DNA of 64,000 nucleotides, taken from NCBI RefSeq assembly GCF_002607855.1, contig NZ_AWQQ01000088.1, forward strand, positions 70,632 through 134,631, read 5' to 3'. Position 1 is the stretch's first letter, and the number at the start of each line of letters is the position of its first letter. This document shows positions 1-9,748 of the stretch, piece by piece. Under the pieces are notes generated by a model, which saw only the letters and a program-made list of their open reading frames with translations, was not told the origin of the DNA and ran no database searches. This DNA is from Desulforamulus profundi (GTDB lineage: Bacteria; Bacillota_B; Desulfotomaculia; Desulfotomaculales; Desulfotomaculaceae). A program made the translations under genes and the position numbers.

Positions 1-239
1 CGGGGCTTTCGTGACCGTCACCCGGGAAACCTGGGTATCCTTGCCTCGCTGGTTGGGACGATCCTGGTACGCAGCTACGAACGCTCGGATCGTGTCTTTA
101 AGGCGATGATTTTACGGGGTTACGGTCAACCGGTATCCTTTCGCGATGAGTTTCAAGCTAATTCCCGTGACCTTGCCGGCTTATAATTGTCATTTTGATG
201 GCAGCGGGATTCATCGTTGCCGAAATATTCCTGCATTAA
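1..239 (+). CDS. cbiQ: Cobalt/nickel ECF transporter transmembrane component, C-terminal part
   Basis: Only the C-terminus lies in the window. Frame 1 reads a typical CbiQ end (LVRSYERSDRVFKAMILRGY, the cytoplasmic coupling region that contacts the ATPase) and then meets a stop at 184-186. Adding one base near 178-181 continues the frame into a hydrophobic segment (LIIVILMAAGFIVAEIFLH) that stops at 237-239, the usual last membrane helix. The membrane component works with the downstream ATPase in an energy-coupling-factor importer for Co or Ni. The identification rests on the coupling motif and on the adjacent ATPase gene 15 bases downstream. Confidence 0.8.
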
Positions 240-254
240 TTTGGGGGTTAATTT

Positions 255-1037
255 ATGGTGCATTCGGAGCAATCATCCAGGACTTTTTATGCTAATGAAC
301 CGGTATTGTCGATTTCCGGACTATCCTACTGTTATCCGGACCGGCACTCGGTATTAAAGTATATAAATCTTAAGGTGTGGTCGGGGGAGCGAGTTGGCGT
401 TATCGGTCCTAATGGGGCGGGTAAAACCACCTTTTTTCTGCTTAGCTGCGGGGTGCTTAAGCCGACTGCCGGGGAAATCCGCCTGTTTGGGAAACCGGTG
501 GTACCAGGGGAGTTCCGTCCTGAAGTGGGGATGGTCTTCCAGAATCCGAACGATCAGCTCTTTTGTCCCTCAGTGAAGGACGATATCGCTTTTGGTCCCC
601 GTAACTTGGGACAGTCGAATGAGGAGGTAGATGCCAGGGTTCGGGAAGCCTTAAGTGTCACCGGTATCCTGAAGCTAGGCGATCGCCCGCCCCACCATCT
701 TTCCGGTGGAGAGAAGCGGCTGGCCGCCATTGCAGGGGTACTGGCGATGCACCCCAGGCTCGTGATTTACGATGAACCGACATCAGGCCTCGACATGCGT
801 TATCGGCGCCGTCTTATCCGCTTTCTTCAGGCCTCTTCGCAAGAGGCTATGCTCATCGCCTCCCACGATCTGGAGTTTATCCTGGAGGTGTGCGATCGTG
901 TCGTTTTAATGGACGGTGGATATATTATTGCTGACGGGAACCCCCGGGATATTTTAGGCAATGTGAGGTTAATGGAAGCGCACGGCCTTGAAAGACCCCA
1001 TTCCCTCGTTCCCCACGCAGAGCCGCATCATAAGTAA
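255..1037 (+). CDS. cbiO: ECF transporter ATPase, cobalt/nickel type
   Basis: ATP-binding subunit of an ECF metal importer, 260 aa. Walker A is GPNGAGKTT near residue 52, the Q-loop lies in VFQNPNDQLF, the signature is LSGGEKR, and Walker B is LVIYDEPTSGLD followed by the switch His in ASHDLEF. The NPNDQLF sequence is typical of CbiO/EcfA proteins. It follows the cbiQ-like gene directly, so the two are probably cotranscribed. The C-terminal tail has several histidines (PHAEPHHK) that could bind the metal; that is inference. The last codons abut a decayed transposase on the opposite strand. Confidence 0.9.
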   Translation: MVHSEQSSRTFYANEPVLSISGLSYCYPDRHSVLKYINLKVWSGERVGVIGPNGAGKTTFFLLSCGVLKPTAGEIRLFGKPVVPGEFRPEVGMVFQNPNDQLFCPSVKDDIAFGPRNLGQSNEEVDARVREALSVTGILKLGDRPPHHLSGGEKRLAAIAGVLAMHPRLVIYDEPTSGLDMRYRRRLIRFLQASSQEAMLIASHDLEFILEVCDRVVLMDGGYIIADGNPRDILGNVRLMEAHGLERPHSLVPHAEPHHK

Positions 1038-1230
1038 GTTGTGTTACCTTCATATATTTCAGAAAATACCGGGATGAGAAATTCTTTGGTAACCACCTGG
1101 GCAAGCCCGAACTGCCTTAAATCAGTCCGCTTTTGTTTTGTTTCTGTCTCTTTGAGCCAACAACCCTTTTAGATTCGATGATTTGCCAGTATGTGTACTT
1201 GCCTATTTTTTGTTTTCTAATAGTCGCCAT
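1028..1230 (-). pseudogene. Remnant of an IS1634/IS4-like transposase
   Basis: Reading from 1230, the frame begins MATIRKQKIGKYTYWQIIES, which matches the N-terminus typical of IS1634/IS4-type transposases, and stops at 1117. A second frame then encodes DLRQFGLAQVVTKEFLIP and SEIYEGN, an internal part of the same family. A normal protein of this family is over 450 residues, so a large internal deletion plus a frameshift have removed most of it. The family call comes from recognising motifs. No terminal inverted repeats could be defined. The rest of the 1038-1362 gap shows only AT-rich sequence. Confidence 0.65.
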
Positions 1231-1362
1231 GCTTAGTGTATACAATACTTGTATAATATTGTCAATATACGAGTTGAGAGATGATAAATATTAGTTTATA
1301 CAGAAAAATGCCATAAATACTGGGAAAATGGGCACTTATCAGATTGCTTTAGTAAAGTCACG

Positions 1363-2309
1363 CTAGGCATTGCTAAACTCAGTGATGAGTCTGTCAAAAA
1401 TAACCCTCACCGGTAAAATATCTTTGATGAGGTGCACATTCTGGCCGCAGAAAACCAGGCCGTCTTTGATGTTCCCGTTACGGCTGTTCATCAGCGCATC
1501 CATGATGCAAAAGGACTGGGAACAATGCTTAAGGCAGGCCACACAATTTTCCGGTTCCGGCGCGTTGCCGCTGAAAATGCGGGAAACAAAACTGTTTTTC
1601 AGGGCTCTGCCGGGTAAACCCACCGGGCTTAATATTTTTACCACATCTTCTGCGGAGGAATTTAAATAATGTTTTTTGAAGGCGTCGGAAACCGCGCATT
1701 CCACACTCATGACAAAGCGGGTTGCCATTTGCACGCCGTCGGCGCCCAGACGAATCATTTCCGCGATTCCTTTGCCGTCCACAATACCACCGGCGGCAAT
1801 CACAGGAATTTTAACCGCTTCCTTAATCTCGGGAAGAATTTCTTTTACCGAACGATCGGTGCCCAGGTGGCCGCCGGCTCGGTACCCTCGGCCACAACAG
1901 CGGCAGCGCCCAGCTTTTCAGCCATTTTCGCCACCTTGGCCGATGAAACAATGGACACAATGGCAGTGCCCGATTCTTTGCCCCAGCCAAAGATATCCTT
2001 GGAAAAACCGGCTCCCGTAAAAATAATGTCAATCTTTTCTTCAATGGCAGTGAGCACGATTTTGGCAAATTCTCTGGCTGCGTACATGATATTGATACCA
2101 ATGATACCCGTGGGCGCAATCCTGCGGGCCTCACGAATTTCATTGCGAAGTTCATCCTCTTCCATGCCTGTGGCACCAATTACACCGATTCCTCCGGCAT
2201 CAGCCACGGCACCGGCCAAGGGGGCAGTGGAAACCCTTACAGCCATGCCGCCTTGAATAATCGGGTACTTGGGGGTAAAACGTCCAATCGTTAGGGTGGG
2301 AAATTTCAC
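1363..2309 (-). CDS. NAD(P)H-dependent flavin oxidoreductase (nitronate monooxygenase / FabK-like), frameshifted
   Basis: TIM-barrel FMN enzyme of the 2-nitropropane dioxygenase/FabK family. The N-terminal half contains IIQGGMAVRVS and GGIGVIGATG; the C-terminal half starts with IAAGGIVDGKGIAEMIRLGA, the phosphate-binding region, and ends in a Cys-rich tail (CVACLKHC). The halves are out of frame. Restoring one G near 1880 turns an AEGTEP reading into AEGTEAGGHLG, the family motif with the conserved His. I chose the GTG at 2309 because a GGAAGGAG site lies just upstream. Substrate cannot be told: nitronate oxidation and enoyl-ACP reduction are both possible. The gene stands alone. Confidence 0.8.
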
Positions 2310-2483
2310 TTCTCTTACTCCTTCCATATATACCTGTTCAATAAACACCTATTTTATTAAAGCAAAAATTATCGTAATTTGCAAATATTGTTTTTTATTT
2401 ACGGTTATTCATTAACAATCCAGAATATGTGGCAGATTTATGGGATGTTCTCCGGTATCTGTAGTTTTATACAGTTTTACCAA

Positions 2484-3922
2484 TTACCGCCAAAATTTAA
2501 CACTGAAAACCAACAAAACAGTGTAGATTTCCAGTCGACCCACCAGCATCAGAAACGTCAGTACCACCTTGCCCAGGTCCGGCAGGGAGGAGTAGTTTGA
2601 CATGGGGCCAACCAAACCAAGGCCCGGACCCACGTTGCCCAGGTTTGAGGCAGTGGCGGAGGCGGCGGAAATCAGGTCCAGTCCCAGTGCGGTCATGATG
2701 GCGGTGCCCAGGGCAAACAGCATCATATACAGGGTGAAAAAGGTGTGGGCGGACTCAACGACCTCCTGGGTTACCACGTCTCGCCCTACACGGACCGGAA
2801 TCACTGCCTTGGGATGGATTAAACGCATTAATTGGCGGGAAAAAGTTTTCATCAGGATGAGCAACCGCCCCACCTTTAACCCTCCGCCGGTGGATCCTGA
2901 GCAACCCCCGACAAACATCAACAGGAGCAGCACAAATTTACTGAAAGAAGGCCACTGTTCAAAATCCGCTGTGGCAAAGCCGGTGGTGGTAATAATCGAA
3001 GACACGGTAAAAGCGGCATCCCGCAGGGCTTGCCCCGGGCCGCTGTCCATGGTCATCATCAAGTTTACGGAAATCACGGCGGTGCATAATAGAATGATAA
3101 CCAGGTAAAGCCTTATCTCGTAATCCTGCCAGAGGGGTTTGTAATCCCCGCGCATCCAATTGTAATGGAGAGAAAAATTAATACCGGAGATTATCATAAA
3201 GAAAATAATGATCATTTCCACCGTGATGCTCTGGAAGTGACCCACGCTGGCGTTATAGTTGGAAAAACCCCCGGTGGCCACCGAACCAAAGGTGTGAATA
3301 AGGGAGTCAAACCAGGAGAGGCCCGCCAGTTTAAGGGCCAATATCTGCGCCACTGTGATAATCACATACACTTTGTAAAGCTGCCGGGAGGTTTGGGCAA
3401 TCCTGGGCAGTACCTTGCTTTTGGTGGGTCCCGGCACTTCCGCCCTGAACATTTGCATGCCGGCAATGTTTAAGGAAGGGATTAAGGCCAGCGTTAAAAC
3501 AATAATACCCATACCCCCCAGCCAGTGAGTGAGCTGCGCCAGAACAAAATGCTTTTGGGGAGAATTTCTACGTTGGGAATCACCGAGGAACCGGTGGTGG
3601 TAAAACCGGACATGGTTTCGAAAACCGCATCAATGTAGCTGGGAACCGCCCCGGCCACGGTAAAAGGGATGGCGCCGAAAAGGGCCAGCAGCAGCCAGCC
3701 AAAGGTGGCAATGGCAAAACCTTCACGATAGCCTACGTTTTTGTTTTTAATCGGAATCAGGTACAGGACAGAACCAACCAGTCCGGCGGCGCCGATGCCG
3801 GCAGCAAAGGGGGTTGAAGTAGTTTCGTGATAAAAAAGGCTTATAAAAAGACTTGGGACCATGGCTGCTGCTTCAAACAACAGAACCAGTCCCATGGTCT
3901 TTAATACCAGTTGAATATGCAA
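2484..3922 (-). CDS. trkH: Potassium uptake protein TrkH/KtrB, frameshifted
   Basis: Integral membrane K+ translocating subunit. Four pore regions are visible, with selectivity-filter-like segments such as SGFTTTGSSV, FGSVATGGFSN, IITTTGFATAD and SNLGNVGPGLG, and the end GRLEIYTVLLVF is typical of the family. The frame breaks near 3533; one extra C restores FWRSLTHWLGGMGI, a highly conserved stretch. Translation starts at a TTG at 3922, three bases after the trkA stop, with the GGAGG of the trkA end serving as ribosome binding site, so the two genes are translationally linked. It needs the TrkA subunit for gating. Confidence 0.88.
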
Positions 3923-3925
3923 GAT

Positions 3926-5274
3926 TTATTTTCCTCCTGCGTCAAACAGCTTTTCAATGGTATTCAGGGTATACCCCAGGGCAAAAACCACAATGCGGTC
4001 TTCCGCCAGTATTTTTTCGGTGCCCTCGGGAATAATGGCCTTGCGTCCCGCAGTATGGCTCCCACAATGACATTTCTGGGCAAACCGCATTTAGCCAGGG
4101 GCTTTCCAATAATACGGCTGGTGGAGGGCACAATCAGTTCAGCCACCTCCGCCTTGCCGTTCAGGAGCATAAACAGGGACAACAGCCTGCCCCCTTGTAT
4201 AAAACGAACAATTTCACTGGCGGTAATTAAGCGGGGGCTTACGGCCGCATCCACGCCCAGGCTCTCCACGATGGGCGCATAGCTGGCCCGGCTGACCTTG
4301 GCCACCACCATCTTGGCCCCCATTTGCTTGGCCAGCAGGGAAATCAGCAAGTTCTCTTCATCCAGACCGGTAACCGCCACAAAGCCATCGGTCTCCTGAA
4401 TACCTTCCCGTTTCAGCAGGTCCACATCGGTACCATCTCCGTTTAAAACCAGGGCATTGGGTAAACGTTCGGCCAGTTCCTGGCAGCGGGAGTAATTTTG
4501 TTCAATAATTTTAACGGACATGCCCAGGGAACAGAGTTTGTCCGCCAGGTAATAACCCAGGCGTCCGCCCCCCAGGATTATCACCGTGTGCATCTTCTTC
4601 TGCCGGCGTTTTTTAACTTTGGACACCAGACTGTCAATACTGCTGGGCAGTCCTAAAATGTACAGGGTATCCCCGGGTAAAATTGTGTCCATGCCGCCAG
4701 GCACAATCATATCGCCCCGCCGGGAAATGGCTACAATCAAACAAGAGGGGGGCATGTCTAAATCTTTAATTCTCTTATTGGTAAAGTGAACCATGCCCTC
4801 GTCCACCGTAATGTCGGCCATCTGCACCTTGCCCTGGCCAAAGGGCTCAGTGTGAACGGGTAAAGCCATGGTTAACATGCGAACGATTTCCCTGGCAGCG
4901 GCAAATTCCGGGTTTACGATCAAATCCAAACCGAGATCCTCCCGGGAAAAGGAGGAGTCCCTGGCATAGTGTGGGTCCCTGACCCGGACAATGGATCTTT
5001 TAATGCCCAATTTTTTACCGGTCATGCCGGCAATAATGTTGACCTCATCACTGTCTGTTACAGCCAGCAGCAGGTCGCTGTCAACCACATGGGGGTCCCG
5101 CAGCACCTGAGCCGTGGCGCCGTTTCCCCTTAATATCATAACGTCTAGCTGCTCCTCAACCCTGGACAGCTTTGTCTCATCTTTGTCTACCACCAGAATG
5201 TCGTGGCCTTCCTCACAAAGACGCCGGGCTGTCTCAAATCCAACTTTGCCCGCACCGATAATTGTTATTTTCAT
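3926..5274 (-). CDS. trkA: Trk potassium uptake NAD-binding regulator TrkA, frameshifted near the end
   Basis: Cytoplasmic regulator of the Trk channel. It has two RCK_N Rossmann domains (GAGKVGFETA near residue 8 and GGGRLGYYLAD near 236), each followed by an RCK_C domain. The raw frame runs on to 3964 with an aberrant tail. Adding one G near 4050 gives a conserved ending (AIIPEGTEKILAEDRIVVF) and a stop at 3926. It is the first gene of the trkA-trkH pair. Upstream, two direct copies of TAATACTG lie in the probable promoter region. Confidence 0.9.
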
Positions 5275-5310
5275 GAACGGCCAACCTCCGGCAGTAAAAA
5301 ATGAAGTGTC

Positions 5311-5335
5311 TAATACTGTAATACTGTATTAAACA
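5311..5335 (-). promoter_or_regulatory. Probable trkA promoter region with repeated TAATACTG
   Basis: Upstream of trkA the plus strand holds two adjacent TAATACTG copies followed by TATTA. On the minus strand this can be read as a weak -35 (TTGTTT) and -10 (TATTAG). The repeats could be a binding site, but the regulator is unknown. Confidence 0.3.
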
Positions 5336-5395
5336 ATAAAAATCAAGATTTATTTTTGGGTTGGGCCAAAATGTTCTTCCAACGATTAATTGAAA

Positions 5396-5421
5396 AATCC
5401 CCTGACCTAAATCAAGGGATT
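5396..5421 (-). terminator. Terminator of the YhcN lipoprotein gene
   Basis: A short stem of AATCCC with GGGATT, followed on the minus strand by a T-run, lies just after the stop of the lipoprotein gene. Confidence 0.55.
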
Positions 5422-5429
5422 CAAAAAGT

Positions 5430-5882
5430 TTATTCTTTGGTGGGTGCGGTACGCCGCACGATTTCGTTAAGCTGTTTCGTAAACTCTGAGAGTGGTCTGC
5501 CCTGGTTAACGCCTTCGGAAATCTTTCTGATGCGAGTGACGGTATCGGCGTCGGTGGAAATCCTTACATCGCTGATCTGCCGGTCGGCATTTCTCAGCCT
5601 TTGCCCCACCTCAGTTTTTATCCGATTCGTTTCTGTGCTCTCGACACCCCTGTTGATATTGAGGCCCACCACAGCCATGTTGCCGGAAACAACAACATAG
5701 GCACTTTTCACGCCTTCAACCCGGGTTGCTTCCCTGGCAAGATTTCCAGCCTGCCGATTTTCCTGAGCCACAGGGTTTCGATTGGCATCTGCTTCCGGTT
5801 TGCGGGCGGCGGTGCAACCGGCAGCCATAATCACTGCCATAAGAAGGCATAGGGTCAGTAAAAACATCCTGCTTCCTTTCAA
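5430..5882 (-). CDS. YhcN/YlaJ family sporulation lipoprotein
   Basis: Small secreted lipoprotein of about 150 aa. A signal peptide (FLLTLCLLMAVIMAAGC) ends in an AAGC lipobox, followed by a linker and a YhcN/YlaJ domain (REATRVEGVKSAYVVVSGN, then VGLNI and RIRKISEG). In Bacillus the family is tied to spore membranes and germination. I prefer the TTG at 5882 since a GGGGGTG site sits seven bases upstream; GTG at 5891 is an alternative. Its proximity to the cotJ genes fits a sporulation role, though both have their own terminators. Confidence 0.8.
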   Translation of the reverse strand: MKGSRMFLLTLCLLMAVIMAAGCTAARKPEADANRNPVAQENRQAGNLAREATRVEGVKSAYVVVSGNMAVVGLNINRGVESTETNRIKTEVGQRLRNADRQISDVRISTDADTVTRIRKISEGVNQGRPLSEFTKQLNEIVRRTAPTKE

Positions 5883-5949
5883 TTCTTTCACCCCCTTCTG
5901 AGTTTTAGTATTTCTGCCGTAAAGGAAGGTTATTCCACAAAATTAAAAA

Positions 5950-5981
5950 CAGCCATCCCGGGCGAATGCCATGGATGGCTG
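5950..5981 (-). terminator. cotJ operon terminator
   Basis: Nine-base stem CAGCCATCC / GGATGGCTG followed on the minus strand by a T-rich stretch, directly after cotJC. Confidence 0.8.
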
Positions 5982-5996
5982 CTTTGAACATAAGTT

Positions 5997-6569
5997 TTAA
6001 TAAAACTTCTTTTGACTCATATATTCCTGAATATCCATCAAGGTTTCGCCGAAACGCTGGAAATGGACAACTTCCCGCTCCCGCAGGAAACGCAGCACAT
6101 CCTTGACACAGGGGTCATCGGTCAGGTGAATAAGATTTTCGTAAACAGCCCGGGCCTTTTGCTCTGCTGCCAGGTTTTCGTGCAGGTCAGCGATGGGGTC
6201 ACCGGTGGCGGAAACATAGGCGGCGATCCAGGGAACACCCTCGGGATTGACCCAATATAAAGACTTATCATGCTCCGCATAAAAACCACCTAAATCGGCG
6301 GCCTTAATTGCTTCCACGGGAACGCCTTCCAGCAGCTTATAAACCAGTGTGGCCACCACTTCCATGTGAGCCAATTCCTCTGTTCCAATGTCGGTAAGCA
6401 CACCTTTAGCTTTGGATGTAGGCATGGTATAGCGCATATTTAAATAACGCAGGGCAGCGGATAATTCCCCTTCCGGTCCACCGTACTGGGCAATAACATA
6501 TTTGGCCATGCGGGGGTCGGGTCGAGTTACCTTGACGGGAACTTGTATTTTCTTTTCATAAATCCACAT
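5997..6569 (-). CDS. cotJC: Spore coat protein CotJC, manganese catalase family
   Basis: 190-residue manganese catalase-like protein of the inner spore coat, made in the mother cell. The di-iron/di-manganese helices are visible: GELSAALRYLNMRY, GTEELAHMEVVATLV and ENLAAEQKARAVYENLI, then REREVVHFQRFGE, which supply the conserved Glu and His ligands. The ATG at 6569 has an AAGGAT site eight bases upstream and is preferred over a GTG two codons earlier. It ends the cotJABC operon. Confidence 0.93.
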   Translation of the reverse strand: MWIYEKKIQVPVKVTRPDPRMAKYVIAQYGGPEGELSAALRYLNMRYTMPTSKAKGVLTDIGTEELAHMEVVATLVYKLLEGVPVEAIKAADLGGFYAEHDKSLYWVNPEGVPWIAAYVSATGDPIADLHENLAAEQKARAVYENLIHLTDDPCVKDVLRFLREREVVHFQRFGETLMDIQEYMSQKKFY

Positions 6570-6587
6570 ATGCACAGATCCTTTCCT

Positions 6588-6851
6588 TTAGTATTTTAGC
6601 TCCCAGGGCCAGGGGGTTTCGGCCCATCTCCAGGTATTTTGTAAAGCAGGAGAAAAGCCATAGCTCAGTAAAGGGCCGTAGATTTGCTCGTAGCTGCGTA
6701 CGCACTGCATTAAATCCTGGTGTAATTTATTGAACATGGCCAGAGCCTGCTGGTCATCCGGGTGGGTATCTAAGAAAAGGTTCAGCTCCAGGGTGGCAAA
6801 CTGTAACTGTTGAATTTGTAAAAGCAATTGGACCTGATGACGGGTATCCAT
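6588..6851 (-). CDS. cotJB: Spore coat protein CotJB
   Basis: 87-residue spore coat protein CotJB, recognised from LELNLFLDTHPDDQQAL and the tail NTWRWAETPWPWEL. The ATG at 6851 is preceded by GTGGAGG at suitable spacing; GTG codons at 6866 and 6875 would add 5 to 8 residues. It lies between cotJA and cotJC in the standard order, and its product interacts with CotJC in Bacillus. Confidence 0.9.
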   Translation of the reverse strand: MDTRHQVQLLLQIQQLQFATLELNLFLDTHPDDQQALAMFNKLHQDLMQCVRSYEQIYGPLLSYGFSPALQNTWRWAETPWPWELKY

Positions 6852-6884
6852 AGCATTGGCCTCCACAGTATTCACCTCCGTAAA

Positions 6885-7175
6885 TTAATAGGGATAGGGC
6901 CGATATAATTCAGGGAACAGCGTTCCTTTGTCCAGGGCAGTGGCCAAATCATAAACCGGACCAAAACGCTGGATAGGGATGTAAGCCCGGGCCAATTCCA
7001 TGCCGGTATAGGGGATGCCGGGGTAGTAACCGGGCTGAGTTCCCGGCATTGTCGGGTAAGGCGGGGTCATCATTCCCGGTTGACCGAGATAAGGCATACC
7101 GGTCTGATCGGCCACAGGACCCATAGGCGCAGCCTGAGCTTTTGCCTGCTCGGCTTTCTTTTCATCTCTAAACAA
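6885..7175 (-). CDS. cotJA: Spore coat associated protein CotJA
   Basis: First gene of the cotJ operon. The C-terminal half (LARAYIPIQRFGPVYDL and GTLFPELYRPY) is the conserved CotJA domain; the N-terminal half is a Pro/Gly/Tyr/Met-rich linker. I chose the TTG at 7175 because GGAGG lies eight bases before it; the ATG at 7190 overlaps that site. Confidence 0.88.
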   Translation of the reverse strand: MFRDEKKAEQAKAQAAPMGPVADQTGMPYLGQPGMMTPPYPTMPGTQPGYYPGIPYTGMELARAYIPIQRFGPVYDLATALDKGTLFPELYRPYPY

Positions 7176-7274
7176 GGTGCATACCTCCATTCCATGGTTT
7201 GCATTGGGTTCCTTTAGTTACCACATTATGTTAAGAATCCCTCTGTTGTTACAAAATGGACAACAAAAAAATAA

Positions 7275-7304
7275 AAATCCCCACGGGAAAGCCCGTGGGG
7301 ATTT
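7275..7304 (-). terminator. Strong terminator behind the chemoreceptor remnant
   Basis: A perfect 13-base stem with an AAAG loop (7275-7287 with 7292-7304), followed on the minus strand by a T-rich run. It now follows only a truncated chemoreceptor tail. Confidence 0.85.
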
Positions 7305-7338
7305 AAAATGTCCTGGCAGGTAAGCAACCTGCTGCAGA

Positions 7339-7476
7339 CTATGTAAAATTTTTCGCCAGTTGGTCCATTTGCAGAGAGATATCGATCAACCGGGCGGAGA
7401 GTTCCTCCAGGGAGGCCGTCTGGGATTCGGTTACCGAGGCGTTTTGCACCACGGCGGTGGAAATCTGCTGGAAAAT
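7339..7476 (-). pseudogene. C-terminal fragment of a methyl-accepting chemotaxis protein
   Basis: About 45 codons encode a chemoreceptor tail (FQQISTAVVQNASVTESQTA, then SLEELSARL and QMDQLAKNF) ending at a stop at 7339, right before a strong terminator. A stop lies immediately upstream in frame and no receptor body is present, so this is a truncated remnant. The rest of the 7176-7682 gap contains no other supported gene. Confidence 0.65.
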
Positions 7477-7682
7477 TTAATATTGTAAGACAAAGTAAAC
7501 TCACCCACTTTCTGGTTGTCATTATATTTTTACATTTTAACACAGGGATAACACATTTGGATATTTAAATTAAAAGTTAGACAATTGCTTTGAGAAAATG
7601 GGTAAACTACCTTCGTACTGAGAAGGAAATAACAGGAATAATATGGTATATAATATGAAGCATTTTGCTAAGGAGGTTTATT

Positions 7683-9114
7683 ATGACCAGACACCAGGAA
7701 CCCCAATGGCAGGAGCAAATGAAAATACAGGTAGATTTTAATAACATGATGGCTGATTTCCTGGGCAACGAAGAGGGCTTTACCCGGGAGCAGATCGAAG
7801 CCTGGCGGGTACAATTCAGGGGGCCCATCAAAACATGGTGGAGAAAAGGGCCAACGGGGGCATGGACTGGAGAAACTTGCCCTTTAATCAGCAGGAAATC
7901 GTTGAGCAGGTCCAAAAGACTGCCGGGGAACTGCGGAACCGCTGCGAGGCCTTTGTGGTACTGGGGATCGGTGGATCCGCCCTGGGGCCGCTGGCCGTAC
8001 AGACAGCCCTCAACCACTTGCATTATAACGAACTTCCCCCCGCCCAACGGGGTGGGCCGAAATTCTATGTCCTGGACAATGTTGACCCGGAACGGGTGGC
8101 AGCCCTGTTTGACGTCATCGACCCGGCAAAAACCGTATTTAATGTTATCAGTAAATCCGGCAGCACCTCCGAGACCATGGCGCAATTTATGATTGTCTGT
8201 CAAATGCTGCGGGAAAAGCTGGGCCACCGGTACGCGGCAAACATCATCGCCACCACCGACGCTGAAAAGGGAAATCTAATTAAAATCGCCAGGGAAGAGG
8301 GCTATGTCACCTTTATCATTCCCGCCGGGGTGGGTGGGCGTTACTCGGAACTGTCTCCCGTGGGTCTCTTACCTGCTGCCGTCTGCGGCATTGATATCCG
8401 GGAATTGCTGGCCGGGGCCGCCTATATGGATAAAATGTGCGAACAGCCGGACGTGTTTGCCAATCCTGCTTATATGCTGCTGTCCTGCAGGTTTTAGCGA
8501 TGCGCCGGGGGAAAAATATTTCCGTCATGATGCCCTATACTGATTCTTTAAAGTATTTTGCCGACTGGTACGCCCAATTGTGGGCGGAGAGCCTGGGCAA
8601 GCGTCTGATTGTCAGCGGCGAGGAAGTCTTCGTGGGTCAAACCCCGGTGAAAGCCCTGGGCACCACCGACCAGCATTCCCAGGTCCAGTTGTACACCGAG
8701 GGGCCCTTTGACAAAGTGGTGACCTTCCTGGGAGTGGGCCGTTACCGCACCGAGGTGGATATTCCCAAAGTCTTTGAAGAAATCCCGGGTATCGCCTTCC
8801 TGGGCGGACACACCCTGGGAGAACTGATCAAAGCGGAACAGCTGGCCACCGAATATGCGCTGATGAAGGCCCGCCGCTTGAACTTTACCATTACCCTGCC
8901 GGAGGTCAACGCCTTTACGGTGGGGCAGCTGATTCAATTGCTGGAAATACAGACGGCCTTCGCCGGAGAACTTCTTACTATTGACGCCTTTGACCAGCCC
9001 GGCGTTGAAGAGGGCAAGAATGCCACCTACGCCCTGCTGGGCCGCCCGGGATACGAAGATAAAAAACAAGAACTGCAATCCCGCCCCGCTAAAAAACCGG
9101 AATATATGATTTAG
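7683..9114 (+). CDS. pgi: Glucose-6-phosphate isomerase, two frameshifts
   Basis: Glycolytic isomerase interconverting glucose-6-P and fructose-6-P. Family motifs: VLGIGGSALGPLAVQTAL, the sugar-phosphate loop SKSGSTSET, VGGRYSELSPVG, GTTDQHSQVQLYTEG and the C-terminal IDAFDQPGVE. The gene falls into three frames. One base missing in the G-run near 7812 and one G near 8483 (restoring NPAYMLAVLQVLAMRRGK) give a continuous enzyme of about 477 residues. The ATG at 7683 has AAGGAGG eight bases upstream. It appears monocistronic. Confidence 0.9.
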
Positions 9115-9149
9115 CTCAAAGATAAAGCTGTAATATGAAAAAATTTCTG

Positions 9150-9250
9150 CCCAATACCAAAAGCCATAGCTAACAGCCAATGGCCAAAAACGAATAGCGA
9201 ACAGCCAATAGCGAAAAGCTAAACCTAAAGCCGATGGCCAACCCAAAGTC
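9150..9250. repeat. Degenerate short repeats (AACAGCCAAT / AAAGC)
   Basis: Between pgi and the next gene, related words such as AACAGCCAATGGCC, AACAGCCAATAGCG, AAAGCTAA and AAAGCCGATGGCC recur about every 20-30 bases. The stretch has no coding potential and looks like a decayed tandem repeat. Confidence 0.45.
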
Positions 9251-9276
9251 ATACCACATAGACTGGAGGAGAAAGA

Positions 9277-9609
9277 ATGCAGCGTCTACCGGAGCAGGAT
9301 ATTTACATTTATAAAACCCCGGGCGAGGAAGTGCATCAGATCCTGGTGGGAGATCTGGACGGCAAGCGCCTCAAGGCCTTCTCAAAGGTGGAAACCGCCA
9401 GCGGGGAAATTACTTATAAGATTTTTTCTGAAGACACCTATAAAAACACCGAGACTCTGGCTGAAGGGAAAGGGACGGCGGAGGATTTTAAACGGGAGGT
9501 AAATCGGGTGGGGCGGCAGTATTTGGAACCCCTGGGCGAATCCTGGCGTGAGGTGCAGCCCAAGCTGCTGAAAAATTTTGATTCCCACAACCCCTGTCCA
9601 AAGTATTAA
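9277..9609 (+). CDS. Conserved-looking hypothetical protein
   Basis: 110-residue soluble protein I do not recognise. It starts at an ATG with GGAGGAGAAAGA upstream. It is rich in charged residues and has a repeated strand-like pattern (DIYIYKTPGEEVHQILVGDL, then EITYKIFSEDTY). No signal peptide or membrane segment is visible. A stem-loop follows at 9619-9640. Confidence 0.65.
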   Translation: MQRLPEQDIYIYKTPGEEVHQILVGDLDGKRLKAFSKVETASGEITYKIFSEDTYKNTETLAEGKGTAEDFKREVNRVGRQYLEPLGESWREVQPKLLKNFDSHNPCPKY

Positions 9610-9618
9610 AAACATAGG

Positions 9619-9640
9619 ACCCGCAGTGGATACTGCGGGT
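9619..9640 (+). terminator. Stem-loop after the hypothetical gene
   Basis: Eight-base stem ACCCGCAG / CTGCGGGT with a six-base loop, then a moderately T-rich stretch. Confidence 0.55.
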
Positions 9641-9748
9641 TATCTGTTTATGTGTAAATCATAGAGGTGTAATCAATAGTTAATAACAGGGTAATAACTT
9701 AAACCATAGAATGTTATATAATAGTAAAAAGCAGCGGAGGGATGACAA

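Noticed and set aside
8548..9252. Long minus-strand open frame opposite pgi
   Set aside because: It lies antisense to clear pgi coding sequence, has no ribosome binding site and no recognisable motif.
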